Assembly: GCA_013822395.1 (NCBI GenBank)
Contig: PNKK01000008.1
Location: 23,090-87,089, forward strand
DNA: 64,000 nt
Source: Anaerolinea sp.
GTDB lineage: Bacteria > Chloroflexota > Limnocylindria > Limnocylindrales > CSP1-4
Reading direction: 5' to 3'
Shown: positions 27,909-35,624 of the stretch, in pieces
Position numbering within the stretch: the first letter of the stretch is position 1
How the letters are laid out: the number at the start of each line of letters is the position of its first letter
The notes under the pieces: generated by a model
Told to the model about the DNA's origin: nothing
Seen by the model: the letters and a program-made list of their open reading frames with translations, nothing else
Database searches by the model: none
Position numbers and translations under genes: made by a program

Positions 27909-28676
27909 TTATCTCACTGGCCGGTCTCGCCCCACACCTGACGGATCGTCCGGCGCTGCCCAGGCGCCGGCGGGGCGGATCGGGCCGGTCCGCCCGAGTG
28001 CCGCGCGGACGAGGACCGCGTCCCGCCAGGCGCGGCAGAGCACCTCGACCAGCTCGAGCCGGTCCACCGCCCGGGCGAGCGCCTCCAGGACGGCGAGCGG
28101 CTCATCCGCCCGCCCGCCGCCCGCCCGCCCGTCATCCGTCGTGCCCACCGTGACCGCGCCGTGCCGCTCCAGGAGGACGGCGCCGGGGAGCGGTGGCTCC
28201 GGCGGTGTGAGCGCCGCGGAGATCCGGCCCGCCATCTCCTCGCTGCCCATCGCGCCGAAGGACACGAACGGGAGGACCGGCAGGAGATGCGCCGTTTCGG
28301 GGAGTGCCGCCGGGTTGGGGATCTCGCCGGCGAGGGTGAGCGCCATCGAGGCGGGGAGATGGGCGTGGGCAATCGCGACGGCGTCCGGACGGGCGCGGTA
28401 GATCGCCCGGTGGATCGCGATGTCCGAGCTGGGGCGCGGCCCAGCGGCGGGCGGCCCGGCAGCCGGGTCCAGCGGCACGATCGGCAGGTCGTCCGGACGC
28501 AGCTCGTCCTTGCGCCGCCCACTCGGGGTCGTGAGCAGGGCGCCGTCGCCGAGGCGGATGGACAGGTTGCCCTCGGCGGCGCTGATCAAGCCGCGGCCAC
28601 CCAAGCGTCGACCGGCCGCGCAAATGGCGGCGCGCAGCGCGGCCTCGACAGGATCCGTGTCTCGCTGGTGCTTCAT
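27909..28676 (-). CDS. Class II aldolase/adducin family protein
   Basis: A 255-residue protein of the fuculose/ribulose-phosphate aldolase fold. Visible hallmarks are GNLSIRL and TPSG (phosphate-binding region), the zinc ligands HAH at about residues 104-106, and the later ERHG with the third histidine at about 172. The acidic residue that usually follows PSS is aspartate here (PSSDIAIH, about residue 85) rather than glutamate. It could be a sugar-phosphate aldolase or epimerase. The ATG at 28676 overlaps the stop of a small zinc-ribbon gene (ATGA), so the two are translationally coupled. The C-terminal 30 residues are low complexity. Confidence 0.85.
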   Translation of the reverse strand: MKHQRDTDPVEAALRAAICAAGRRLGGRGLISAAEGNLSIRLGDGALLTTPSGRRKDELRPDDLPIVPLDPAAGPPAAGPRPSSDIAIHRAIYRARPDAVAIAHAHLPASMALTLAGEIPNPAALPETAHLLPVLPFVSFGAMGSEEMAGRISAALTPPEPPLPGAVLLERHGAVTVGTTDDGRAGGGRADEPLAVLEALARAVDRLELVEVLCRAWRDAVLVRAALGRTGPIRPAGAWAAPDDPSGVGRDRPVR

Positions 28677-28876
28677 CCCGTCGATGGTATCGCCGGAGCC
28701 CATGCTCGCCACTGCCCGTTCCGGGTCAGGCGGCGAGGGCGGCAGGGGCGAAAGAGCTCGGGTTCCGGGTCCGACACGGTCCAGCCGATGGCGCACCCGT
28801 CGCAGCGGAGCACGTCCGGCAGTGGGAGCTCGACGGCCAGCGAGGCATCGCAACAGGGACGCTCGATGGTGACCAT
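28673..28876 (-). CDS. Small zinc-ribbon-like protein coupled to the aldolase gene
   Basis: A 67-residue product beginning MVTIERPCCDASL and containing CC and CxxC pairs (PCCD ... LRCDGC) spaced about 18 residues apart, as in short zinc ribbons. Its stop TGA overlaps the aldolase ATG by 4 nt, which argues strongly that the frame is translated. The start codon lies within a 37-bp segment that is duplicated 71 bp upstream, giving a second, out-of-frame MVTIECSCCD start. No function is known; a regulatory or accessory role to the aldolase is only suggested by coupling. Confidence 0.6.
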   Translation of the reverse strand: MVTIERPCCDASLAVELPLPDVLRCDGCAIGWTVSDPEPELFRPCRPRRLTRNGQWRAWAPAIPSTG

Positions 28877-28953
28877 GCCGGGGATGCGAAGGCCCGCGCC
28901 GTCGTCGACTGCTCCACATCGCAACAGGAACACTCGATGGTGACCATGCTGGG
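28846..28953. repeat. 37-bp direct repeat pair, 71-bp period
   Basis: Segments 28846-28882 and 28917-28953 (core CTCGATGGTGACCATGC) are about 90% identical, separated by 34 bp. On the minus strand each contains an ATG beginning an MVTIE peptide with CxC/CC residues; only the left copy is in frame with the zinc-ribbon gene. The right copy looks like a tandem-duplication relic. Confidence 0.8.
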
Positions 28954-28981
28954 AGCGTCGCCGGGCATCGTGCCAGCTCTC

Positions 28982-29254
28982 ATGGCACGATGCGGACGAC
29001 CGCAGGAGATCTCGTCGCCCCTCGGCGATCGGGAGGCCCGCCGCCGGATCGGCTACCTGCCGGAGCTGTTTCGCGTGATCTACGGCCTGGAGCCGCCGAT
29101 CCTCATCCCGGCCGCGCAGGGCCAGCCGCTCGCCGAGGCAAACCCGTTCTTCGCGGCGACACCGCCGCCCGTCGGGTTCCTGGTCTGGGTCGTCACCTGG
29201 ACGGTGATCGTCCTCTCGCTCGCAGCCCTGTCCCTGCGGCGCCGGGAGCTCTGA
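28982..29254 (+). pseudogene. C-terminal remnant of an ABC-2-type permease
   Basis: A 90-residue frame whose last part contains a single membrane helix (VGFLVWVVTWTVIVLSLAAL) followed by SLRRREL, the usual C-terminal end of ABC-2 export permeases, preceded by RRIGYLPELFRVIYGLEPP. Nothing resembling the rest of a permease or its ATPase lies upstream; instead there is a duplicated segment. A truncated gene is the simplest reading, although a genuine small single-pass membrane protein cannot be excluded. Confidence 0.45.
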
Positions 29255-29296
29255 CGGTGACGGCTCGCGTCGCGTGCCGGCGGCGACGCAGGGTCA

Positions 29297-29872
29297 TCAG
29301 CCGCGGTACCGGAAGCAGCCGGGCAGGTGGTCGTCGACGAGGCCGACGCTCTGCATGAAGGCGTAGACGACCGTCGAGCCGACGAACCGGAAGCCGCGCC
29401 GGCGCAGATCGTTCGAGAGCACGTCAGAGACCGGGGTGGTCGCCGGGATGTCGGCCATCGTCGCGGTCGCCGGGAGGCGGGCGGGCGGCCACGGGACGAT
29501 CGAGCCGAGGTAGGCGTCGAACGAGCCGAGCTCCCCGACGACCGCCAGGAACGCGCGCGCGTTGCCGATGGTCGCGTCGATCTTGGCCCGGTTCCGGACG
29601 ATCCCCGCATCGGCCAGGAGCCGGTTCCGGTCGGCGCCGTCGAATGACGCGACCACCGCGGGGTCGAAGCCGCGGAACGCGGTCCGAAAGGCGTCGCGCT
29701 TGTTGAGGATCGTCTGCCACGACAGGCCGGCCTGGAAGGCCTCGAGTGTCAGCCGCTCGAAGAGCTCGGTGTCGTCCGTGACCGGGATGCCCCACTCGGT
29801 ATCGTGGTAGGCCTGCATCCGGGGATTCGGTCGGTCGCCACCGCCCCACCAGCACCGCTGCACGTCATCCAT
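29297..29872 (-). CDS. tag: DNA-3-methyladenine glycosylase I
   Basis: A 191-residue base-excision repair enzyme removing 3-methyladenine from alkylated DNA. All four zinc ligands of the Tag family are visible: Cys7 (QRCWW), His23 (AYHDTEWG), and His182 and Cys186 near the end (DDHLPGCF). The helix-hairpin-helix region and the FQAGLSWQTIL block with the catalytic glutamate just before it (TLEAF) match the family. ATG 29872 gives the normal length. It is divergent from the exported transglycosylase-like gene. Confidence 0.93.
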   Translation of the reverse strand: MDDVQRCWWGGGDRPNPRMQAYHDTEWGIPVTDDTELFERLTLEAFQAGLSWQTILNKRDAFRTAFRGFDPAVVASFDGADRNRLLADAGIVRNRAKIDATIGNARAFLAVVGELGSFDAYLGSIVPWPPARLPATATMADIPATTPVSDVLSNDLRRRGFRFVGSTVVYAFMQSVGLVDDHLPGCFRYRG

Positions 29873-30014
29873 GAGCCCGGAGGATACGCGACGGACCCGC
29901 CACGCTGGCCGGGAGCATGGCAGCCACGCTCTTCCCTGACCACGGCGCGAGCGGGACGGCGGCGAGCATGACCCCATTCGTGGGGGGTCCCGTCCGCCGC
30001 GGCGTTCCCGCGGT

Positions 30015-30065
30015 TGTCGTGAGCGTGAGCGTGTCGTGAGCGTCCACATGTCGTGAGCGTGAGCG
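30015..30065. repeat. Three tandem 17-bp repeats
   Basis: Units TGTCGTGAGCGTGAGCG, TGTCGTGAGCGTCCACA and TGTCGTGAGCGTGAGCG start at 30015, 30032 and 30049, in the divergent promoter region between tag and the exported transglycosylase-like gene. Confidence 0.85.
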
Positions 30066-30129
30066 TTGCCCGATGCCACGGTCGCCGCTATCCTCCCGAA
30101 TCCGCGCCGCCGGATGGAGGAGAGGACGA

Positions 30130-31008
30130 TTGCCCGACGCTGCCGGCCGCCTCCGTGCGGTCACCTCGGCCCTCGTGGCCGCCGTGCTTCTCGTCGGGCT
30201 CGTCGGCCCCGCCATCACCCGGGCGGTCGACCCGCCGAACCTCGATCGGTTCATGGACGCCCTCGGTGCGGTCGAGTCGAACGGCCGCTACGACGCGGTG
30301 AACGCCACGAGCGGCGCGATCGGGAAGTACCAGATCCTACCCTCGAACTGGCGCGCCTGGTCGCTCAGATACCTCGGCAATGCGAGCGCCGCGCCGACGC
30401 CGGACAACCAGGACACCGTCGCCCGGCGGAAGCTGACCGACCTCTACGACTGGCTCGGCGACTGGGCTTCGGTCGCCCACTGGTGGCTGACGGGGAACGG
30501 CGACCGAGACCCGAACCACTGGTCCGACTTCTCGCGATGGTACGTCGACAGGATCCTGGCGACGATGGGCGAGCCGCTCCTGCCGGCCCGCCGGGCGACG
30601 CCGCCGACGACGCAGACGCCCGCCCAGCCCGCGGCCCAGAGCCAGATCTTCGATGATTCGAACCTCGCGATCGAATTCTCCGGCGGGTGGGACGAGGCGC
30701 AGTTCGCGCGCTACAACGGCGGCCAGGTGCGTTACGCCGTCCAGCCGGGCGCGACCGCATCGCTCGCGTTCACGGGCACGTCGATCGCCTGGATCGGCCC
30801 GAAGGGCCCCACTCGAGGCCAGGCGAAGGTCTACGTCGACGAGGAGCTCGTCGCCACGGTCGACGTCTACGCGTCGCGCTTCCGCGCCCGGGCTGAGCTC
30901 TTCAGGATGACGTTCGACCGGCAGGGGACGCATACGATCGCGATCGAGGTCGTGGGCACCCCCGGTCGGGAGGTGATCGCGGTGGACGAGCTCGTCGTCG
31001 GCGGCTGA
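30130..31008 (+). CDS. Exported lytic-transglycosylase-like protein with a beta-sandwich C-terminal domain
   Basis: A 292-residue protein. TTG 30130 is chosen because GGAGGAGAGG lies 4 nt upstream and it gives a compact signal peptide (Ala/Leu/Val core, cut near TRA-VDPP); ATG 30073 is in frame but has no such site. Residues about 37-130 resemble a transglycosylase (SLT/goose-lysozyme fold): AVESNGRYDAVNATSG with the presumed catalytic Glu49, then GKYQILPSNW. After a Pro/Thr/Gln linker (about 175-195) the rest is a beta-rich domain with YVDEELVATVDVYAS and THTIAIEVVGTPG, as in carbohydrate- or wall-binding modules. A role in peptidoglycan turnover is inferred. Confidence 0.8.
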   Translation: MPDAAGRLRAVTSALVAAVLLVGLVGPAITRAVDPPNLDRFMDALGAVESNGRYDAVNATSGAIGKYQILPSNWRAWSLRYLGNASAAPTPDNQDTVARRKLTDLYDWLGDWASVAHWWLTGNGDRDPNHWSDFSRWYVDRILATMGEPLLPARRATPPTTQTPAQPAAQSQIFDDSNLAIEFSGGWDEAQFARYNGGQVRYAVQPGATASLAFTGTSIAWIGPKGPTRGQAKVYVDEELVATVDVYASRFRARAELFRMTFDRQGTHTIAIEVVGTPGREVIAVDELVVGG

Positions 31009-31037
31009 CGTCGCTGCACGACGGGCAGGCGCCGGCC

Positions 31038-31418
31038 TCAGCGGGCGGCCACGACCTCGATCTCGACGCGGTAGTCGCTCGCCAGCGCGGTCACGCCGAC
31101 GGTCGCACGGGTCGGGGGCTCGGTCGGGAAGAATTCGCGGTAGACGGCGTTCATCCGCGAGAACTCGCCGAAGTCGCGGAGGTAGATGGTCGCCTTCACG
31201 ACGTCGCGGTGGTCCAGGCCCACCGCGCGGAGGAGCCGCCCGACGTTCTCGAGCATCTGCCTGGTCTCCGCCTCGATGCCGCCGGGAACCGGACCGGAGG
31301 AGCCAGGGGCGTCGCCGACCTGGCCGGCAAGGAAGACGAAGCCGTTCGCCTCCACGACCTGGCTGAACGGGTACGGGCCGGCCACGATGTCCGGACCGGC
31401 ATGAACCTGCTTTGGCAT
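31038..31418 (-). CDS. RidA family enamine/imine deaminase
   Basis: A 126-residue RidA/YjgF/UK114 protein, the normal length. It has the family blocks PYPFSQVVEANGFVFLAGQVG near the start, a central DVVKATIYLRDFGEF, and the substrate-binding arginine in PPTRATVGV near residue 104. RidA proteins hydrolyse reactive enamines made by PLP enzymes such as threonine dehydratase. The gene is convergent with the exported transglycosylase-like gene and stands alone. Confidence 0.9.
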   Translation of the reverse strand: MPKQVHAGPDIVAGPYPFSQVVEANGFVFLAGQVGDAPGSSGPVPGGIEAETRQMLENVGRLLRAVGLDHRDVVKATIYLRDFGEFSRMNAVYREFFPTEPPTRATVGVTALASDYRVEIEVVAAR

Positions 31419-31543
31419 GGTGGAGCTCCCGGGCGAGGGTTGATCGGCCCAGATGCTACCGCCGCCGCACCGGAGGAGGCCCGGTCACCCGCCACGAACA
31501 GTCCGCAGATCGCCACGGGCATCGTTCTCCGTCTCGTTCCCCG

Positions 31544-31930
31544 TCAGTTGGCGATCACGGTGCCCGTCATGAACGGGTGGGCCTCGCACAGGAAAAAGTA
31601 GGTTCCGGCGGGAATCGGACCGACCTCGAGGGTCACGGTGGAGGCCGAGATCGGGTCGAACCGGAAGACGAGATCACCCTCGAAGCCCTGCTCTGTCCGG
31701 ATGGCGATGTTGTGCTGGGCCGAATCTCGGTTCACGAACACGAGTGTGAACGGCCTGCCCGCGGGCACGACGAGCTCCGCCGTGTCGAACGCCTGGCTCT
31801 CGGCGGTGACGACGATTGCGCCGGGCGGGTAGCTTGCGGGTGCCGGATTGCCTCCCCCGCCGCACGCGGCGAAGACGAGGGCCGGGACGACCCCGAGAGC
31901 GACGAGGCGGCGAGCGAGCGATGGACGCAC
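31544..31930 (-). CDS. Cupredoxin-like lipoprotein with type 1 copper ligands
   Basis: A 128-residue exported protein. With GTG 31930 as start there is a standard lipoprotein signal ending in the lipobox FAAC (Cys23), followed by a glycine tract. The mature part is a single cupredoxin domain with type 1 copper ligands His73 (AQHNIAI), Cys115, His118 and Met121 (FLCEAHPFM). It should be an electron carrier or copper protein anchored outside the membrane. An in-frame ATG at 32011 would add 27 residues, but that part encodes two near-identical direct repeats better read as regulatory DNA. No partner oxidase is adjacent. Confidence 0.85.
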   Translation of the reverse strand: MRPSLARRLVALGVVPALVFAACGGGGNPAPASYPPGAIVVTAESQAFDTAELVVPAGRPFTLVFVNRDSAQHNIAIRTEQGFEGDLVFRFDPISASTVTLEVGPIPAGTYFFLCEAHPFMTGTVIAN

Positions 31931-31949
31931 GGTAGAAAGGTCTCTCCAG

Positions 31950-31983
31950 ATCGGGAGGTCTGGCCACAATCGGGAGGTCTGGC
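31950..31983. promoter_or_regulatory. Two 15-bp direct repeats upstream of the cupredoxin gene
   Basis: ATCGGGAGGTCTGGC at 31950-31964 and again at 31969-31983 (19-bp spacing). The position 20-50 bp upstream of the chosen start on the minus strand fits an operator or activator site. Confidence 0.45.
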
Positions 31984-32046
31984 GCTGGGCTTCCCCCGGC
32001 GCAGACGGCATCCTATCGTGAACCGGAGCGGCGAGGAGGCGAAGCG

Positions 32047-32223
32047 ATGCTGCAGACACAGGAACCGGAGCGGCGCGGGATGATGGTCCTGGGCGCCCTG
32101 TCGCTGGTGGTCGGCATCCTGGCCCTGGCCGGGCGGAGCTTGGGCCTCGATGTCTTCGAGGTCGGTTGGCCACTCCTCGTCATCGTGCCGGGCCTGCTCC
32201 TGCTCGCCGCCGCCGACGGCTGA
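32047..32223 (+). CDS. 58-residue two-helix membrane protein
   Basis: A short frame with a strong ribosome site (GAGGAGG, 7 nt before ATG 32047). The product has a charged N-terminus (MLQTQEPERRG) and two hydrophobic segments at about residues 12-28 and 40-55 separated by GRSLGLDVFEVGW, ending in AADG. It resembles the two-helix N-terminal unit found in many small bacterial membrane proteins, but I cannot name a family. It lies between the divergent cupredoxin gene and the convergent GreA-fusion gene. Confidence 0.65.
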   Translation: MLQTQEPERRGMMVLGALSLVVGILALAGRSLGLDVFEVGWPLLVIVPGLLLLAAADG

Positions 32224-32242
32224 CGGATGTGGGGAGCGGCGG

Positions 32243-33526
32243 TCAGCGAACCTCCACGACGCGATAGTGAACGGTGCCGCGCGGCGTCCTGACCTCCACG
32301 TCCTCGCCGGCGACGGCCTTGAGCAGCGCGGCGCCGACGGGTGAGGCCACGCTGATTCGACCCGCCGCCGGGTCCGACTCGGTCGAGCCCACGAGGGTGT
32401 ACGTGACTGTCTCGCCATCGTGCTCCACGACGACCGTCGAGCCGATGTGGGCGCGATCCCCGCCCGACTCGTCGATGAGCACGAAGTTCCGCTTGCGTTC
32501 CACGAGCAGCCGGATCCGGCCCTCCAGGAACGACTGCTCCTCCCGCGCGGCCTGATACTCCGCGTTCTCCCGCAGATCGCCGAGCTCGCGGGCCGCCTTG
32601 ATCCGGGCAACCACGTCGGGGCGTCGCACGCGGGTCAGCTCCCCCAGCTCCACCTCCAGGCGGGCGAGCGCGTCGGCGGTGAGCGGCACGGGGACTGCGC
32701 GCGCGGACGGGGGGACCACCGGCGGCGTGGCCGCGCGCACGGCCCTCGGCACCGGTTTGGCGTGCACCCTGTCGGATCCCGTGACCGTGGCCGGTGGGTG
32801 AGCCGGCCCGCGCCGCACAGTCCCGCTGCCGCGCTCCTCGACCCGCGCTCCGTCCGCGTCGCCGGGCGGGACCTCCACGAGCCGTGCCGGCGGCGCCGGC
32901 GGCGGCGAGTCGTCGGGCAGGATGGAGCCCGTGATCCCGTGGGCTTGCCGCTCGCCGGTGGGGCGGCGCAGGTTCGCCCACGGCAGGAGGAGCGCGCCGA
33001 CGGGACGTCCCGGCGGGAGGGACGATAAGACCGCCGCCGCAAAGGCGTCGAGCACAGCGTCCAGGTGCTCCTCCGGGGCGTCCGTCTCGGCGAACCAGAT
33101 CCGCGCCCGCTCGATCCCGGTCAGCAGGTGGAGCCAGTGTCCGTCCGCGTGCGGACGACGGTCCCCGACGACGTGGCGGGCGAGGGCGAGAACCCGCCCG
33201 CCGAGGCTGCCGGTCGTGGCGCCCGCGTACAGGACGGTGGACGAGGGCAGCCAGAGCGCCGCCAGGCGCGCCGCCAGCGCTCTGGACTTCGGGCGGACGC
33301 CGTCGAGGCGCAGGTTGGGAACGTGCTCAATCCACTTGCCGAGGCGGGCCAGCTCGATGCGTGGCGCGGCGAGCGGCTCGGCCAGCTCCACGATGTAGAG
33401 TCCCGGGGCGCGCGTCGTGAGCGGCCGTCCCCAGAGGACCGGGCCGTCGGGCCGGAGCCCGACCTCACGGAGGAGCTCAGCTGCACTCGTCGGGGTCCCG
33501 TCTACCACGCAATCTCCGGCTGCCAT
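32243..33526 (-). CDS. GIY-YIG-like domain fused to a GreA/GreB transcript-cleavage factor
   Basis: A 427-residue fusion. Residues about 40-200 show a GIY-YIG-like pattern: GLYIV at 42-46, VLYAGATTGSLGGR at 98-111, with a conserved-type arginine (111) and histidine (118). A proline-rich linker spans about 205-280. Residues about 280-427 are a full Gre factor: N-terminal coiled coil with the tip motif GDLRENAEY (316-324, acidic Asp317 and Glu320 kept), then the FKBP-like domain with DPAAGRISVASPVGAALL. Gre factors rescue backtracked RNA polymerase. Whether the N-terminal part is a nuclease is uncertain. The start is ATG 33526; GTG 33508 has the better GGAGA site. Confidence 0.75.
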   Translation of the reverse strand: MAAGDCVVDGTPTSAAELLREVGLRPDGPVLWGRPLTTRAPGLYIVELAEPLAAPRIELARLGKWIEHVPNLRLDGVRPKSRALAARLAALWLPSSTVLYAGATTGSLGGRVLALARHVVGDRRPHADGHWLHLLTGIERARIWFAETDAPEEHLDAVLDAFAAAVLSSLPPGRPVGALLLPWANLRRPTGERQAHGITGSILPDDSPPPAPPARLVEVPPGDADGARVEERGSGTVRRGPAHPPATVTGSDRVHAKPVPRAVRAATPPVVPPSARAVPVPLTADALARLEVELGELTRVRRPDVVARIKAARELGDLRENAEYQAAREEQSFLEGRIRLLVERKRNFVLIDESGGDRAHIGSTVVVEHDGETVTYTLVGSTESDPAAGRISVASPVGAALLKAVAGEDVEVRTPRGTVHYRVVEVR

Positions 33527-33605
33527 CACGCCCCGTCGTGTCACGTGACGGGTCGCGGTATCGTCGCACCATCGTTCTCAGGCCGCTGCGAAGGGTTTGC
33601 CGATC

Positions 33606-34931
33606 GTGCACCGCCGCCTCCCGCTCGTTCTCGCTCCGGTCGTTGCGGCCGTCGCGTTCGCCACCGCGGCGCTGGGGACCGGCCTGCCCCTCGCCCCGTG
33701 GGGCGCGGCGCCGAGCCCGGGCGCGGTTGCCTCGATTGCCTCGGTCGCGCCGTCGCCCGCCCAGACCGCTGCGTCGAGGTCGGAGCCCCCACCAGCCCGC
33801 CCGACGGGGGCGCCGACCACCCCGTCGATCCTGGACCGGGCCAGGATCGCTCCGCGACTTCAGGCTGCCCTCGACGCGGGCCGAACCGACCTCGCCGCGC
33901 CGGGGATCGTGGCGAGCGTGCTCTTTCCCGACGGGTGGTTGTGGACGGGCGTCTCCGGCGTGGCCGACCTCGCGAGTGGCCGGGAGCTGACCCCGGAGAC
34001 CCCGTTCCCGATCGCCTCGGTGAGCAAGACGTTCCTGGCGGCGGAGATCCTGCTCCTCGTCGACGAGGGGAGGCTGAGTCTCGCCGATGCCGTCGCTCGC
34101 CTCCTCCCCTCCACGCTCGTCGGCGGGGCCGCGATCGACCCGCGGATCACCGTCCGGATGCTCCTCGACCACACGAGTGGTCTCCGAGACTTTCTCACCA
34201 ACCCCAAGCTCGATCGCGCCGTCCGCGCCGATCCCCGCGCGGCCTGGACGCCCGAGCAGGCGCTCGCGTACGCGGGCCGGCCGGTCGCACCGCCAGGCGA
34301 GGGCTACCGCTATGCGAACACGAACTACGTCCTCCTCGGGCTGATCGCCGAGCGACTCACCGGGCACACCCTCGCCGAGGAGTACCGCGCCCGGTTCTTC
34401 GAGCCCCTCGGCTTGTCGAGCGCCTCCTATCAGGGCGTCGAGCCACCGGCCGCGCAGCTTCCGACCGCCTACCGCTACAGCTCGCTCCGCCTGGGCGCCC
34501 CACCACAGGACGTCACGGACGGGTCGGAGATCCGGCCGTTCACCTCGATCACGACGGCGGCCGGCGCGGCCGGCTCCGTAGCCGCGAGCGCCCGCGATCT
34601 CGCCCGCTGGGCCCGTGCCCTGTACGGCGGGTACGTCCTTCCGCCGGACCTCGTGGACCTGATGGTCGGCGACGCCGCCATCACCGAGACGCTCGATCCG
34701 CCCTACCCGTACGGCCTGGGCGTCCAGGTGCTCACGATCGACGGTCGCGTGACCTACGGCCACTCCGGCCGGCTGGCCGGGGCGCGGACCGTCGTCCGCT
34801 GGTTCCCCGAGGAGCAGATTGCGATCGCGATCGCCACGAACCAGAGCCGGTTCGACCCGACGTCGCTTCTCATCGACCTCCTCGTGATCGCCGCGCCGAG
34901 ACAGCTCGGGGAGGGGTGGAGGGGGAGCTGA
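33606..34931 (+). CDS. Exported beta-lactamase-fold serine hydrolase (class C / DD-peptidase type)
   Basis: A 441-residue protein with an N-terminal hydrophobic signal segment (PLVLAPVVAAVAFATAALG) and a low-complexity Ala/Pro/Ser stretch to about residue 75. The serine-hydrolase core has SVSK (Ser138, Lys141), the YAN motif (Tyr236-Asn238), LDHTSGL, and a late HSG. These are the class C beta-lactamase/DD-peptidase/esterase signatures. GTG 33606 is chosen because GAAGGG is 10 nt upstream; TTG 33597 is too close to it. Cell-wall peptidase, esterase or peptidase function cannot be separated from sequence alone. Confidence 0.85.
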   Translation: MHRRLPLVLAPVVAAVAFATAALGTGLPLAPWGAAPSPGAVASIASVAPSPAQTAASRSEPPPARPTGAPTTPSILDRARIAPRLQAALDAGRTDLAAPGIVASVLFPDGWLWTGVSGVADLASGRELTPETPFPIASVSKTFLAAEILLLVDEGRLSLADAVARLLPSTLVGGAAIDPRITVRMLLDHTSGLRDFLTNPKLDRAVRADPRAAWTPEQALAYAGRPVAPPGEGYRYANTNYVLLGLIAERLTGHTLAEEYRARFFEPLGLSSASYQGVEPPAAQLPTAYRYSSLRLGAPPQDVTDGSEIRPFTSITTAAGAAGSVAASARDLARWARALYGGYVLPPDLVDLMVGDAAITETLDPPYPYGLGVQVLTIDGRVTYGHSGRLAGARTVVRWFPEEQIAIAIATNQSRFDPTSLLIDLLVIAAPRQLGEGWRGS

Positions 34932-35077
34932 TCGCCCGAGGCGGGGCCGCACGGTGCGCCCGGGAACCGGAGATCACGCCGCCGGTACGACTGCCTCGCC
35001 GCGCCCCGTACGGATAGGACTGTCGCGCGGGCGCTTCCGGTTGGATGCTCGACCCCGGTATCGCGAGGGGGAGCGAC

Positions 35078-35590
35078 GTGCAGCAGATCGAGGCATTCAC
35101 CGCCGGGGGGATCGTCAGCGGGGCCGTCGCGCAGCCTTGGGCGCTGCGCGACGGCCTGGAGGCCGAGCGGTCCGTTGACCTCGATCGCGCGACCTGGTAT
35201 CCGCTCGCAGGCGGCGCCGCCGAGCGCCGCAGCCGGGTCCACCTGGGGGTGGACGACCTGCTCGTCCTGTGCTCGGATGCGCAGGACCTCCCGATCCACG
35301 CGTCGTGGCATGCCGTGGACCTCACCGCCGGGCCGTACCGGATCGTCGGTGAGCTGCCAACCCTGCCCGGCTTCGATCCGGGACGGGCACTGGCGCGGCC
35401 CGGCGGTCCGTTCATCCTCCTCCGCGACGTCCGGATCGACCTCGTGGACAGACCCGACGCCGGACACGTCGAGCGACCGCACGCGTTCGTGAACCGCTAT
35501 GCGGTCGAGCACGTGGCGGCCGACCTTGACCTCGGCTTCTACTTCCCGGGCGCGCGCTTCCTGTCCGCGACGGGGCGCCCGCTGGCCTGA
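35078..35590 (+). CDS. Hypothetical protein, 170 residues
   Basis: GTG 35078 is preceded by GAGGGGGAG, a strong ribosome site, and gives a 170-residue acidic protein without membrane segments. The sequence has repeated aspartate-rich hydrophobic strands and a FVNRYAVEHVAADLDLGFYFPGARFL end. I do not recognise the family. It stands alone after the serine-hydrolase gene and is convergent with a helicase gene. Confidence 0.7.
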   Translation: MQQIEAFTAGGIVSGAVAQPWALRDGLEAERSVDLDRATWYPLAGGAAERRSRVHLGVDDLLVLCSDAQDLPIHASWHAVDLTAGPYRIVGELPTLPGFDPGRALARPGGPFILLRDVRIDLVDRPDAGHVERPHAFVNRYAVEHVAADLDLGFYFPGARFLSATGRPLA

Positions 35591-35624
35591 GCCATGACGG
35601 CCCGCGGGCGCGGGTCAACGCGGG

